Counted from the first letter of the stretch, positions 20,520 to 30,038 are shown. The stretch is DNA of 64,000 nt from Gracilaria gracilis (GCA_030374805.1 JARGSG010000026.1:496001-560000); one strand, 5' to 3'. Numbers and translations: made by a program. Notes: a model not told the origin generated them from the letters alone.

Positions 20520-21654
20520 GTCGGAAGAGGAGCTCCGATGCTCTCACTCGCGGCTCGTAGATACGCCGGTTGACGAAGCGAGCCGAAAGCTCATGCCTTT
20601 TGAGGAAGGAGCTCGGCGGTCTAATGAATGGTGACGCGTGGGGCGAGAACGGCCCCGCACAACCAAAGGGGTGGTGGCCAATCATGTTGGGGGACGTGGT
20701 GATGCAACAATGCAAAAGCTCGTTGGCTGCTACAGCTTTGGCAGTGCCGACCAGACGATCATCTATTGGTCCACGTACTGTAATATAACATTTGTATGCC
20801 CGATGCTCGACGAGCCAGATCGCAACCACTGCACTTCACCTCAGCTCAACGCCGCACAACAATCGAGTTCTCTTCACTACCGTTGGTACCGTCGTACCGT
20901 TGGTACCGACACCCAGAAGGCGACAGCACCTGTGCCGCAATCAGGTCCAACGCATGCAAGTGGAGATGAGCGCAGGAAAAGCATTTGTCCACTGGCAATG
21001 GCCTGCTCTTATTGCATCTGGCGCGCCGCAAACTCTTATCTCTCGTGCAATCCTCCCACTCTCTCCGAACAAGCGGCGATTGAACGTGACCGCGAAACGA
21101 AGAAGAAAAACTAGACTCGATTGTCGTAAACTACCACATATATAAAAATGCAAGTATCATTGGAATCAAAAAGGGCATTCTGCAGCAAATCCTTTGTGGT
21201 TGGCATTGCTCCTCACATTTGCTCCCGTGACAAAGTTCCGAGTCAGAGTTAGAAGAGCCTTTTGTGAGCAAAAGCGGTCGGCGGCAACCCAAATTATAGA
21301 CACAAAGATTCGCGGCACAGCAGCGCACACTTGATAAATCAATCTCCTCGTGTATAAGGGCCATTGGCCCGAGATTAGGCTCCTAGCTATGGGGAAAGCC
21401 ATGTCCTTCAGAGCCCCACTTCTTCAAATATTCAGCTCCGTTCAGCGTTGTTATTCGTACTACAAGAGAGAGACATGTAAAACAACACGCAGTTCGCAAA
21501 ACGTTCTCGTGATATGTTACGCTACTAACATATACGCTTCAGTTGTTAGTCTTAAACTGCTGCAAACAATGTTCTTTGACTTCAAGAGCCGTATCTTCCG
21601 GAGAGAGCCCTACTTCCATTGTGCCCCTTTTGTACAAGTGCACAAGCGATTTAA
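20520..21654. promoter_or_regulatory. divergent promoter region with two tandem TACCGTTGGTACC palindromes
   Basis: TACCGTTGGTACC occurs at 20878-20890 and again at 20895-20907, 17 bp apart. These are the same MYB/MSA-like element as upstream of XPO7. Overlapping frames in 20638-21145 are not convincing as genes. TATATAAAAA lies near 21138. Confidence 0.5.
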
Positions 21655-22542
21655 ATGTCACAGTTCCCACATGCTAGACCTACTCAAGATACTCCCCACG
21701 AATTGGCGGCTGAGCAGGATAGTTCCCCTGAATCGGGAATGAATGGTGCCTCATCTAATCCATCAGGTTTTGTAAACACCGCTCTCCGAGTGCTGCAAGC
21801 AAAGGTGGATGCACCGCTCATGTCAGGCGTTGTTCGAGATGGAAGTCGTCAAGCGGATGCGCGAAGGCTTTCTGTGACTTTTCCGATTCAAACGTACATC
21901 ATAAGAAACAACCGCACCCTATTCGACCGCGGTGAGAATACTATTTATGTACCGCCCCCAAATCCCCGTGAAGACGTAGATTTGTTTGAACAATGTATGC
22001 CACTATTCAAAGCAAAAATTGTTCGAGATGGGTCTATATTGGGTTATATCATTTACGATGTGCAGCAGGATCGTGCACTTCTCAAGGTGCATTTTCATGG
22101 AGATACCACAAACCGTTTCTCGAGAGCATTTAAAGCATTTGTTCGAAGCCCCGTGCTGAAATGGGATGTTGAGAATTGGGGATTGTTCCAAGACTTGCCG
22201 GAAGGAAGTAATCTTGGGTTGATTCAAGAGGTGTATCCAGACAATCGTGTTTTCTTCCCAACGGCTGACACGGGGATGCCGCGACTTGAAATGCAGTACG
22301 CTGCATCTCTAGGTGTCAAGTACTACTTTGCCGTGACGGACGTGGCTGAACCCATAGGAGAAGTGGATTCCAGTGTTATCGCGAGATTTGCGCCTCGAAG
22401 CGAAGCATATTTGATGAGCATCCGACACTGCACCAGGGAGGAAGCAGTGCTTTGGTTCACAATGGTGATCGCCACAGATATGAAGAGAAGAAAGGTACAG
22501 AATGCCAAATATGGCGCAGGACTGCCGCTATATGCGCTGTGA
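21655..22542 (+). CDS. LURP-one/tubby-C-like protein (weak family call)
   Basis: The protein has 295 residues and starts MSQFPHARPTQDTPHELA at the ATG at 21655. The first 60 residues are polar and probably disordered. The rest reads as a beta-rich fold: FPIQTYIIRNNRTLFDRGENTIYV, then IVRDGSILGYIIYDVQQDRALLKVHF, KWDVENWGLFQDL, YYFAVTDVAEPIGEVDSSVIARF, and a final helix EAVLWFTMVIATDMKRRKV. This order (strands, then a long C-terminal helix ending in an AID/ATDM-like motif) resembles LURP-one-related and phospholipid-scramblase proteins. I infer the fold from pattern only, without an alignment. No transmembrane segment or signal peptide is evident. It is probably a real gene: the frame is long and clean, and uses balanced codons. 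Confidence 0.7.
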   Translation: MSQFPHARPTQDTPHELAAEQDSSPESGMNGASSNPSGFVNTALRVLQAKVDAPLMSGVVRDGSRQADARRLSVTFPIQTYIIRNNRTLFDRGENTIYVPPPNPREDVDLFEQCMPLFKAKIVRDGSILGYIIYDVQQDRALLKVHFHGDTTNRFSRAFKAFVRSPVLKWDVENWGLFQDLPEGSNLGLIQEVYPDNRVFFPTADTGMPRLEMQYAASLGVKYYFAVTDVAEPIGEVDSSVIARFAPRSEAYLMSIRHCTREEAVLWFTMVIATDMKRRKVQNAKYGAGLPLYAL

Positions 22543-22666
22543 TATATATATAATCAACTCTTTACCAGTAATAAATCAGCTATGCTAGCTACACGGTACA
22601 GTAGCTACGGCGACGACAGTTGTAGCTTCGGCCTTACGGCGCGCGGCTTACAGCGGCGCAGCACCG

Positions 22667-24028
22667 TCAGCCGGCGGCGGGCCGCGGCTTGCGCTTCGGG
22701 CGGCGCCACGCGCCGAACACAACGCCGCGCACCACGGAGTGCACCCAGCGGAAGCGCCGACTTCGCCGCCGCGTGCTGTCGCGCCGCGCCGACGACTGCG
22801 CGCCGCCGCTGGCCGTACGCCGCGCCTCGGACGCTGACGCCGCCTCGGACGCCGCCTCACTGAAGCCTCGTCTCGACCGTTCCTGCCCCATCATCATCAT
22901 CCTCAGCCGCTCCATCACAAACCGTTCCGACAGCGCGCCGCCCCACGAGCCGTACCCCCAGTCCGACCGCGTTCGCATTCGCTCGCTGCCCGCGTCGTCC
23001 GCCGCTTCGATGCGCAGCGACGAGCATATCTGTCGGTCGAAGATGTTGTACCACACCGATGCCGGCGTGCTTCTGTGCACCAAGCGCAGCGCTCTGCGCA
23101 GTCTGGCGAATGACGAGCATTGCGCGTCTCGCCCGTACGTTCTCCGCTCGCCGCGGTAGCTGGAAAACGACGCGCTGTGCACAAATTGCGTGCTGTGCGA
23201 TTGGTCCATCCCGCTCACGCAGCAGCTTTCCGGCGGGTAGATCACATCAAAGTTCACGATCAGGTCGCCGCGAAGTGAAGCATCATCGAAGCCAGGCATG
23301 CCAGCGCCGCGAACCAACACGTTCACGCCGTGTTTCCACGAGAACTGTCTACTGAACACCGCCCACACATCTACATTAACCGCCCTGCCATCGATACCAG
23401 TGATGCTCAACACCGACCGCGTGAGCGCCTGCGCCAGCGTAATGCTGTGAGAAACGCTCAGATTGTCGCCATGTCTCACGAATCTGGCATGTGCCTTCTC
23501 CGCAATCGTAAACACCACATCGCCATCAATACAACCGGCTATACGATTTCCACCACCCTTGACCCGAATGCGCATCCCAGCACGGCATCCAGCTCTAACC
23601 GACACGCACCTCTCAAACATCTCCCTCACAATCACCCCATCCGACCTTGTAACGCACCGGATAATCCTCACAAACCTGTCAACGCCACTAAACAATTGTT
23701 CCAATGAACACAACACCGTCACTTGTAAATCCGGCGGTTTTGGTATTCTGCCCTCGCTATTCTCTCTTAAAAAGGCCTCGCCGGCCTCATACTCCGCTCC
23801 CCAAGCGCGCGGAAAGTACGGGCCGCAGTAGGCAGCAAGTCCCTCTACACCGTCATCATACTCCACGGTGGAAATGCCGCCGCACGGTTGCATGCGAAAG
23901 CCGCTACGTAACCTCGCCGCGCCGTGGGTGCCAAAAAACGTGCGCAAAAGATGTTCGTAACTTTGCACGGGCTCGTCGTTGACGTACAGTCGCTTGCGAT
24001 CCTCGTCATCTCGCTCGGCGGTGTGCAT
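22667..24028 (-). CDS. Hsp40/DnaJ C-terminal substrate-binding protein lacking a J domain
   Basis: The protein has 453 residues. Residues about 100-270 match the two beta-barrel C-terminal domains of class-II Hsp40 (Sis1/DNAJB): a QVTVLCSLEQLFSGVDRFV start, GCRAGMRIRVKGGGNR, GDVVFTIAEKAHARFVRHGDNL, SITLAQALTRSVLSI, VLVRGAGMPGFDDASLRGDLIVNFDVIYP. The N-terminal 100 residues have no HPD and no J-domain helices, and nothing upstream (24029-24479) supplies one. The C-terminal 180 residues are a novel, Arg/Ser/Ala-rich extension. Such a protein could bind clients or partner with another Hsp40 but could not stimulate Hsp70 by itself. The start at 24028 is the only ATG that keeps the frame; the preceding in-frame codon is GTG. 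Confidence 0.8.
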   Translation of the reverse strand: MHTAERDDEDRKRLYVNDEPVQSYEHLLRTFFGTHGAARLRSGFRMQPCGGISTVEYDDGVEGLAAYCGPYFPRAWGAEYEAGEAFLRENSEGRIPKPPDLQVTVLCSLEQLFSGVDRFVRIIRCVTRSDGVIVREMFERCVSVRAGCRAGMRIRVKGGGNRIAGCIDGDVVFTIAEKAHARFVRHGDNLSVSHSITLAQALTRSVLSITGIDGRAVNVDVWAVFSRQFSWKHGVNVLVRGAGMPGFDDASLRGDLIVNFDVIYPPESCCVSGMDQSHSTQFVHSASFSSYRGERRTYGRDAQCSSFARLRRALRLVHRSTPASVWYNIFDRQICSSLRIEAADDAGSERMRTRSDWGYGSWGGALSERFVMERLRMMMMGQERSRRGFSEAASEAASASEARRTASGGAQSSARRDSTRRRSRRFRWVHSVVRGVVFGAWRRPKRKPRPAAG

Positions 24029-24479
24029 CACGTATCATTCGCCAAGACGGGCGGTGGTTGCTTCGTCGGCGGGGGGGCGGAGATGGGTGGAAGCTGGGAG
24101 CGATTTTGAAGGGAAGCTTGCTTCCGGAGAGCGCGAGGTGTGCGGCGGGAGAGTTGGCAAACAGCGCCTCGCAAGGCTGTAGGCGACGGCCAGTCTCGAG
24201 TGTGTATCTAACGCGATGGCGCATTGCCACGCGGTGCTGTTTTTTTTTTGAAACGGGCGTGACTGCGAAGGTGCCCAATACAGCGCTCTTTGATTGTTTG
24301 TGGCGGTGCCACGGTACACGTACCGAGTATCTACAGCAAAGCTTGCGCAGAGCTCGCGCTCGCGCACCCGCTGCCAGCTTGTCCGCGTGCCGTGCCGACC
24401 GCGGTGGAAGTTGCCTGAATTCTTCCCGTCGTCTTCCCGCCCGCCGTTCCACGCCCACACGCCGCTGTCGTCTTCACAA
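24029..24479. other. divergent promoter between the Hsp40-like gene and calcineurin B
   Basis: About 450 bp, no gene supported. A poly-T run lies at 24240-24249. Open frames on the minus strand here lack any HPD or other J-domain signature. Confidence 0.6.
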
Positions 24480-24998
24480 ATGGGCGCGAACACCTCCGCC
24501 TTACTCTCCGAGGAAATTGAGGAAATCTCCCGACAAACCAATCTGCAACAATCTGAGGTCAAACGCTTGTACAAGCGCTTTCAGAAGCTCGACCGCACCC
24601 AGTCGGGCGCTTTGGACGCCTCCAACCTGCTCATGGTGCCCGAACTCGCAATGAATCCACTTCATCCTCGCCTCATTTCGATCTTTGAAAACGTCAACTT
24701 TCAGCAGTTTGTCACAAATATCGGCGCCTTCAGTTCCGGCGCCGATCCAGCGCGCAAGATCGATTTCACATTTCGCGTTTATGACGTGGATGATGACGGC
24801 TATATTTCCGCACATGACCTAGAGCATATTCTCTCCCTTCTTGTTGGAGATCACATTGATCGACGCATTGTGGCCCAGCTTGCGGCAAAGGTGATTGCCG
24901 ATGCTGACACAGATGGCGATGGCCGTATTTCCAGACAAGAGTTCACGGGCGCTATGGATGTTCCCGAGCTCGCGCGCAAGCTCACTGTATCGTTCTAG
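24480..24998 (+). CDS. CNB: calcineurin B-like EF-hand protein with a collapsed second EF loop
   Basis: Regulatory, calcium-binding subunit of a calcineurin-type phosphatase, 172 residues, starting MGANTSALL. Gly2 with a following Ser fits N-myristoylation. The order of elements follows calcineurin B: KRLYKRFQKLDRTQSGALDASNLL (EF1, loop end Asn instead of Glu), PELAMNPLHPRLISIFE, a shortened EF2, KIDFTFRVYDVDDDGYISAHDLEHIL (EF3, complete) and ADADTDGDGRISRQEF (EF4, complete). The EF2 calcium loop is nearly absent: NVNFQQF follows FE directly. CBL and CHP relatives are alternatives; sequence order (FRVYD, HPLHPR-like linker) favours calcineurin B. Confidence 0.88.
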   Translation: MGANTSALLSEEIEEISRQTNLQQSEVKRLYKRFQKLDRTQSGALDASNLLMVPELAMNPLHPRLISIFENVNFQQFVTNIGAFSSGADPARKIDFTFRVYDVDDDGYISAHDLEHILSLLVGDHIDRRIVAQLAAKVIADADTDGDGRISRQEFTGAMDVPELARKLTVSF

Positions 24999-25117
24999 CC
25001 ACTTCGCGTATTGTACCATACACATACTCACTACCGAGTACCACATACTAATCATTTCCAATTTCTCGTTTACTAGCAAACCACAACACAAAACCCACAG
25101 CCATTTTGCTGCGGAGT

Positions 25118-26290
25118 CTAGCCATCAATATCTCTTACATTGGTGCATCTCAACCATCCAAGCGGACTGTCGTCGTACAGCCTCGCTCTCCACACCGGCG
25201 TGTACACTCGAATCGGCAAAGGAACTTCCCTTTTATAATGATTCCATTGCATTCTAGACGCATGTTTCTCCACAGCCTGATGGTAAACACTAATTATAAA
25301 CTTTCCAAGCGTACTTCTCATAGAATATACCAACGTATACGTCAACCGCATTTGTTCTATCTCCGAAAAGCGATCCGCGATCAATGGATACAACACACTC
25401 GACTTTGTCTTCCTTAGGCTCTCGCAGTCATGTACAAGCTTGCTCATTTCCACTGCTACTTGTCTGATTTCGTCAGCGTGAATGGCCCTGTGCGAGGCAG
25501 TTAGAGTTAATCCTTCTTCTGGCTTGTATCCGTCTCGAATATTCAGGTTTGCTTTCTCTCTTCTTTGCTTCCCGTCCTGTGCCCCCTTCACGTGTTTGGT
25601 GCTGCTTGTTGATTTCTTTCTTCTCCTCCTGGTGCTCTTGTTACGAATGGCTCTAAACGTAGACTTGGAAGAACAAGGTCCTGCAGAAGTGTAAGCATGT
25701 CCTGTAGCACACACTAGGCGTGCCAATCGCTCATGGGCCATATCCGAAGCATGCTCAATCCTCTGTCTCTCCTTCGAGAAAAGATGCAACGCTTTCAAGA
25801 CGACAGGCTCCGACATGCCGGTACGAACCCAAGGAAACAGCACATCACGTTCCAAAACGTTGTAAACAGCCCACACGTTATCAACTAAATAGGAAAAGCT
25901 TCTCTCCAACGGCACAATGGCCCTCAGAGCGCGAGCATCGCCCTCTCGCAGACGGTGTTCAACATGTCTCAAAAACTGAGTGATCCGTCGAAGATCTTGA
26001 ACAATATACAGCTGATGCCACGTCAGTCCATTCAGTCGGAACTCATGCACCGTTTTCTTCGTACCGACCGAACGGCGAGCCTCTCTGGCAGCGCTTCGAA
26101 GCGCCCTGTGGGAGCGCCAGCGGGCAAGCGTCTGTCGCGGTGTGAAGACGGGCAACAACTTCAACGCCGCCAGCGCCGAGCGAGCCACACGGAGTAGCGG
26201 CAGCGGCCGCAGACGAGCGAGCGGATGAGGACCAGAGCGCAGGCGTGCAGGGCGGTTGCTCGCCATGGCCGGCATCGGGACTGGGATCAT
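25118..26290 (-). CDS. predicted organellar helical protein with two hemerythrin-like bundles (weak)
   Basis: The protein has 390 residues from the ATG at 26290 (MIPVPMPAMASNRP); 26266 is an alternative start. The first 75 residues are Arg/Ala/Leu-rich with no acidic residue early on, as in organelle-targeting leaders. Two helical units follow. The first has FLRHVEHRLREGD, LVDNVWAVYNVLERDVLFPWV and KERQRIEHASDMAHERL. The second has VEMSKLVHDCESLRKTKSSVLYPLI, EQMRLTYTLVYSM and VYHQAVEKHA. The E-x3-LFPW and LYPL steps resemble the HxxxE..xxFP helix of hemerythrin HHE domains, but the expected His of that helix is replaced in the first unit. A basic linker (TRRRRKKSTSS) separates them. Iron binding is doubtful. 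Confidence 0.6.
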   Translation of the reverse strand: MIPVPMPAMASNRPARLRSGPHPLARLRPLPLLRVARSALAALKLLPVFTPRQTLARWRSHRALRSAAREARRSVGTKKTVHEFRLNGLTWHQLYIVQDLRRITQFLRHVEHRLREGDARALRAIVPLERSFSYLVDNVWAVYNVLERDVLFPWVRTGMSEPVVLKALHLFSKERQRIEHASDMAHERLARLVCATGHAYTSAGPCSSKSTFRAIRNKSTRRRRKKSTSSTKHVKGAQDGKQRREKANLNIRDGYKPEEGLTLTASHRAIHADEIRQVAVEMSKLVHDCESLRKTKSSVLYPLIADRFSEIEQMRLTYTLVYSMRSTLGKFIISVYHQAVEKHASRMQWNHYKREVPLPIRVYTPVWRARLYDDSPLGWLRCTNVRDIDG

Positions 26291-28308
26291 GATGGTTGTG
26301 GCGCGCGGAGTCGACAAAGACGGCGGCGCGTGGGACGCCCACGTCGTCGGGGACGATGTGAATGATGCACGTGAGACGACCAACGGCGAGCACTCTGGAC
26401 AACGGGTGCGGGTGATGTCCGCATTGTGCACAGTGCATGGTTGCGGTTGATTCGGCAATGGAATATTTGCAGCATGGAATCATCATTGCATGACGATGGC
26501 ACACGTTTCGGTTTCCACCACCCCCTCCATCGTTTCTGGAGCCCGGAGTCCGGGCTCTAGAGGCATCTGCCTTCTTCTTCAGGAACCGCCACAAGGCAGT
26601 GCTGCGAGTGAGACACCTATTGGAAACCACACAATCGACTTGAGGAACTCTCTCGCTCTGGCTTGGCCACCTTGCTCCGTTTACTAATGTGTAATCGCAT
26701 TCATCATGATTATCCTTTCCGAAGGCCTCCGCATCTGCCGAGATACACTCAGATCTTCCTGACCACCCTCGAGTTCTGGGTGTTTTGAAAGGCTTCTCGG
26801 TGTTTCACCCGTGCTAGTGTTCTTCGTGCCGCGATAATCTTATTTTCCGCATTAGCGACTCGAGCTCACCTTAAGGATATGTGTGTTTTCGTTCATTGTT
26901 TTTCTTCAGTATGAGCGCCAATGTTGAATTCTTGTGACGCAAGGGGCTTGCTTATGGCCCCCAACAACTAGCAATAAGTCCTGAAGAAAACCTAGCCACT
27001 GGCTGGAAATATGCAACTGTGTTACGCTGACCTAATGACGACATTTTTCTCCCGAAAGAACAGTAGACCCCTAGGGTAATCTGGACTACGTGAGAATTTT
27101 GCTACCTACGTTTGTCGCGTTCTCATCTCTTCTTCTTCAGGCCTTGTGCCATCATGTTCATCCTCGGAGCAAGCCGGCAGAGTGGCAACACCACCAGAAT
27201 TCCTAACGTCTGTCTCTTCTCGTGGACTACTCGTGATAGTGAGGCTTCTACATTGTTCTTCTCATTGTTGTTCTTGTTGTCTCTGAGGTTCTTTCACAAC
27301 AGGCTGAGAGGCCCCGCAGTGGGTAGTAGCATTCGCACTGCATAATCCTCACTTCTCCCGCTCACTAGAACGGCTTGCGATTGCAAAACTCTCAGAGTTC
27401 TTTGTGCCCGAGATGCATTGTCCACTTTCTAACCAGGAGTTGGAACAGATTCACCACTTTGCAGGGAGAGCACTTGAATTCTACACGTGATTGTCTTCAA
27501 CGAAATTTCCGCCAGTGACGGGAGATCACCCTTATCATATGTACTAGAAGCCTATGAATCATATGCTTCTTCGCGAGGAGGAGCTCATGAATACAGCCAT
27601 ATTGAAAGGATTAGGAAGCGTTTAACTTCAACGCACAGCAGTTCTTCCGCCAGCTTCTTATCTCGTACAGTAATAATTGCAGCCCGTTGCACGGCGTCTG
27701 CACCAGGGCGTTTGGTTAATTCGACAAAGACACTACAATGCTATTTCAGTCGTTCTCCAGAAGAATTAAGTGCAGCAGGTGGATGAACCATTCCCAGGAT
27801 TAGACGAGCCTTCGCTTGTAATCAAAACAAAAGACGCCGTGCCGCATGTGGCACTAGAGCAAGCAGATGTTACATGCGGCCCTCTCAAAAGGCTCGTGCG
27901 CTCATGTTGCGCATCATTTGATTCGAGTCACCACGATGAGCGCGATGCACATCGTGGTGACACAAGTTAGTCATTGTGCATCATGCGCAATATTGTGCGA
28001 TGAAACGCCCACTGTCCGCGAGCATTGCCTTCCGCTTAGGCTTCCTGGCATCGAATTGGAATTGGAAACGATCTAGGTCTTCCGCGCGAGGCCAGTGTTG
28101 TACTTTCTGTATCACATGCCTTGTTGTGTATATAAACTGGCGATGATAAGGCAGCAGGTCGCCCCCTGCTTCTGCTCACAGCCCCGCGACGCAAACATTC
28201 TCACACTTTGTTTGTTTTTTGTTGGTTGCGATTGTCGTTCTCCACAACTCTTGTCTTTGCTGAGGTAGGGGCTGTCATTTTTGTGCAGTGACCATTTTCT
28301 TGTTCATC
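26291..28308. other. two-kilobase intergenic region with one strong hairpin and a TATA box
   Basis: No gene can be supported; the open frames are short and not protein-like. A perfect 12-bp inverted repeat (27927-27938 and 27950-27961) with an 11-nt loop lies about 350 bp before the next start. A TATATAAA box lies at about 28129-28136, about 175 bp before the ATG at 28309. Confidence 0.55.
27927..27961. repeat. perfect inverted repeat (12-bp arms, 11-nt loop)
   Basis: GTCACCACGATG at 27927-27938 pairs perfectly with CATCGTGGTGAC at 27950-27961. It could be a protein-binding dyad or a transcript hairpin. Confidence 0.85.
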
Positions 28309-29637
28309 ATGAAGTTTGGAAATGGAGTTGAAGAAAATATGCAGCTCCCAAGGCCGTATCGCGGTTTTGGTAGGCGCCGAGATGTTGGTGGGCGCCGAGA
28401 TAGTGGTGAGCGCAGGGAAGTTGGTTGGCGCAGGGAAGAAGATATACAGCGCTCGAGGCAGTATCGTTCTTTTGGTAGGCGCGGAGATATTGGTGAGCGC
28501 AGGGATGTTGGTGGGCGCAGGGATGCTCGCAATGAGCCTTTCGGCAGCGCGGGGGGTATGAGTGTCAGCATGAAAAGACGCCGAAGTCCAGCCAGGGATG
28601 ATATTCCGATATCTGGCACGGCAGAACAACCCAGACGTGTCAGACGTCGGACCTCGGCCAATGTGAACAAAACAGCGCCTCAAGCCGAAAAGCCTCCAGG
28701 AAAGCGTGCTGAGGAAGACCTTGTTGGTGGGCTCAAGGTTGTTGGTGCGCGCAGGGATATTGGTGCGCGCAGGGGTGTTGGTGCGCACAGAGATGTTAGT
28801 GCGCCCAGAGATGATGGCAATGGGCCTTTGAGAAGCGCGGGGAGTGTACGCGTCGGAATGAAACGCGGTCGAGGTCCCGCCAGTGAGGACAATCCGATAT
28901 CTGACAGGGCAGAAGAGGCCAGACGTGTCAGACGTCGGACGTCAGCGACTGTAAATCGAACCGCGCCTCAAGCTCCGAAGCATCAAGAAAAACATGCTGA
29001 AGAAGAGCCGGTTCGTCCGTTGACGTTGGAACAAAAAACTACGGCCATGAAGTGGCTGTGGGAAGAGAACAATGCGTGGGAAGCGGTCAAAAGCTCGGAT
29101 AACGCATATCCAGCGCGACGGTTTTTGTGCGCTGCATTTGGCTGCTCTGATGATCCACAGAAGCCGCAGCACACATCTCATGTGCACGCTTTTGGTAAAA
29201 GCAAGGTGGGTTGGTCAGGAAGTGACCAGGAATGGATGATGGACGCCTCCGAGATGCTTATGAAGGATATTGATCAAGATATCCAAGAAAAGCAAAGCTC
29301 GCGGAAGTGGCTGCAAGAACGCATAGCGCCAGGGGTTGAAAGTTGTAAGAAACCGCCTCTAGGAAATGCTTTGTTAGCTATGAGCGAAGCTGAAGGCGAA
29401 GCTAAGAATACCGAAGCAAGCTGCGGACGGAAGAGACAGGGCGTGGGAAAACTTCTACTTGATTATTTCAAGCAACGTATCCCGAAAGAGGTGGGAAAGC
29501 AATTTGGCGACCAGAAGCAAGAGCCAGACTTATTCCCAAGGGATAGAGATATATTAAGTCATGGGGGCTCCTGGGGATGGGAATGCTACGCAACTGCCCT
29601 GGAAGATGTATCGCGCCAGTATCATGACAGCGATTAA
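28309..29637 (+). CDS. Arg-rich internally duplicated protein of unknown function
   Basis: Not recognised. The protein has 442 residues from the ATG at 28309 (MKFGNGVEENMQLPRPY). Its N-terminal 235 residues consist of two large repeats. Each begins with short GRRD-type units (such as RRDVGGRRD and ARRDIGARRGVG), passes through an FGSAGG or LRSAGS step and a KRRRSPARDDIPIS or KRGRGPASEDNPIS block, then RRVRRRTSANVNKTAPQA or its twin, and ends in an acidic EED/EEEP stretch. The C-terminal half differs: LTLEQKTTAMKWLWEENNAWEA, ARRFLCAAFGC, WMMDASEMLMKDIDQDIQEK, and a final SWGWECYATALEDVSRQY. RGG-like repeats suggest RNA binding and a nuclear location, but the C-terminal domain is unknown to me. 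A TATA box lies 175 bp upstream. Confidence 0.75.
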   Translation: MKFGNGVEENMQLPRPYRGFGRRRDVGGRRDSGERREVGWRREEDIQRSRQYRSFGRRGDIGERRDVGGRRDARNEPFGSAGGMSVSMKRRRSPARDDIPISGTAEQPRRVRRRTSANVNKTAPQAEKPPGKRAEEDLVGGLKVVGARRDIGARRGVGAHRDVSAPRDDGNGPLRSAGSVRVGMKRGRGPASEDNPISDRAEEARRVRRRTSATVNRTAPQAPKHQEKHAEEEPVRPLTLEQKTTAMKWLWEENNAWEAVKSSDNAYPARRFLCAAFGCSDDPQKPQHTSHVHAFGKSKVGWSGSDQEWMMDASEMLMKDIDQDIQEKQSSRKWLQERIAPGVESCKKPPLGNALLAMSEAEGEAKNTEASCGRKRQGVGKLLLDYFKQRIPKEVGKQFGDQKQEPDLFPRDRDILSHGGSWGWECYATALEDVSRQYHDSD

Positions 29638-30038
29638 TGGTTTGTATCGGCGGGCGTGGGATTCGTTGGGATCAGTTCTTCTGCGACCAAGAGAAATACA
29701 GAGTACCAACGGTAACTTTACAAGATCTTGACGGTACAATTGTTGATCCACGGTGCATCCCGTTCGCAGTGCGACATAATTGGTCACGACGTGACGGTCA
29801 GATGTGACTCACAGTGACATCACCTGGCCACGTATGCAACAGGAAGAATCCCTCCGTGCGTGGGCGATACGCCCGTCGTCCTTACTCTCGGTGCGAAGAA
29901 CTAAAGCACATCTTGCCTTCGTATGATAGATAGGAACGTTACCGTTTGCTCCAGTCGTCGCAACTACAACCCGCCCGCGAAGTTCACACGCCACAATCCG
30001 TTCGGCCCACCAAGTCTTCCTAATTCCTACACCCCGCA
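29638..30038. other. intergenic region with one MYB/MSA-like element
   Basis: TACCAACGGTAA lies at 29704-29715, about 70 bp past the Arg-rich gene and about 320 bp before RPF1. No gene is supported here; a minus-strand frame crossing into RPF1 is taken as chance. Confidence 0.5.

Noticed and set aside
28201-28788. Minus-strand frame with PTNIPALTNISAPT-type repeats
   Set aside because: It is the antisense image of the GRRD repeats of the plus-strand gene, which has the better start, length and C-terminal domain.
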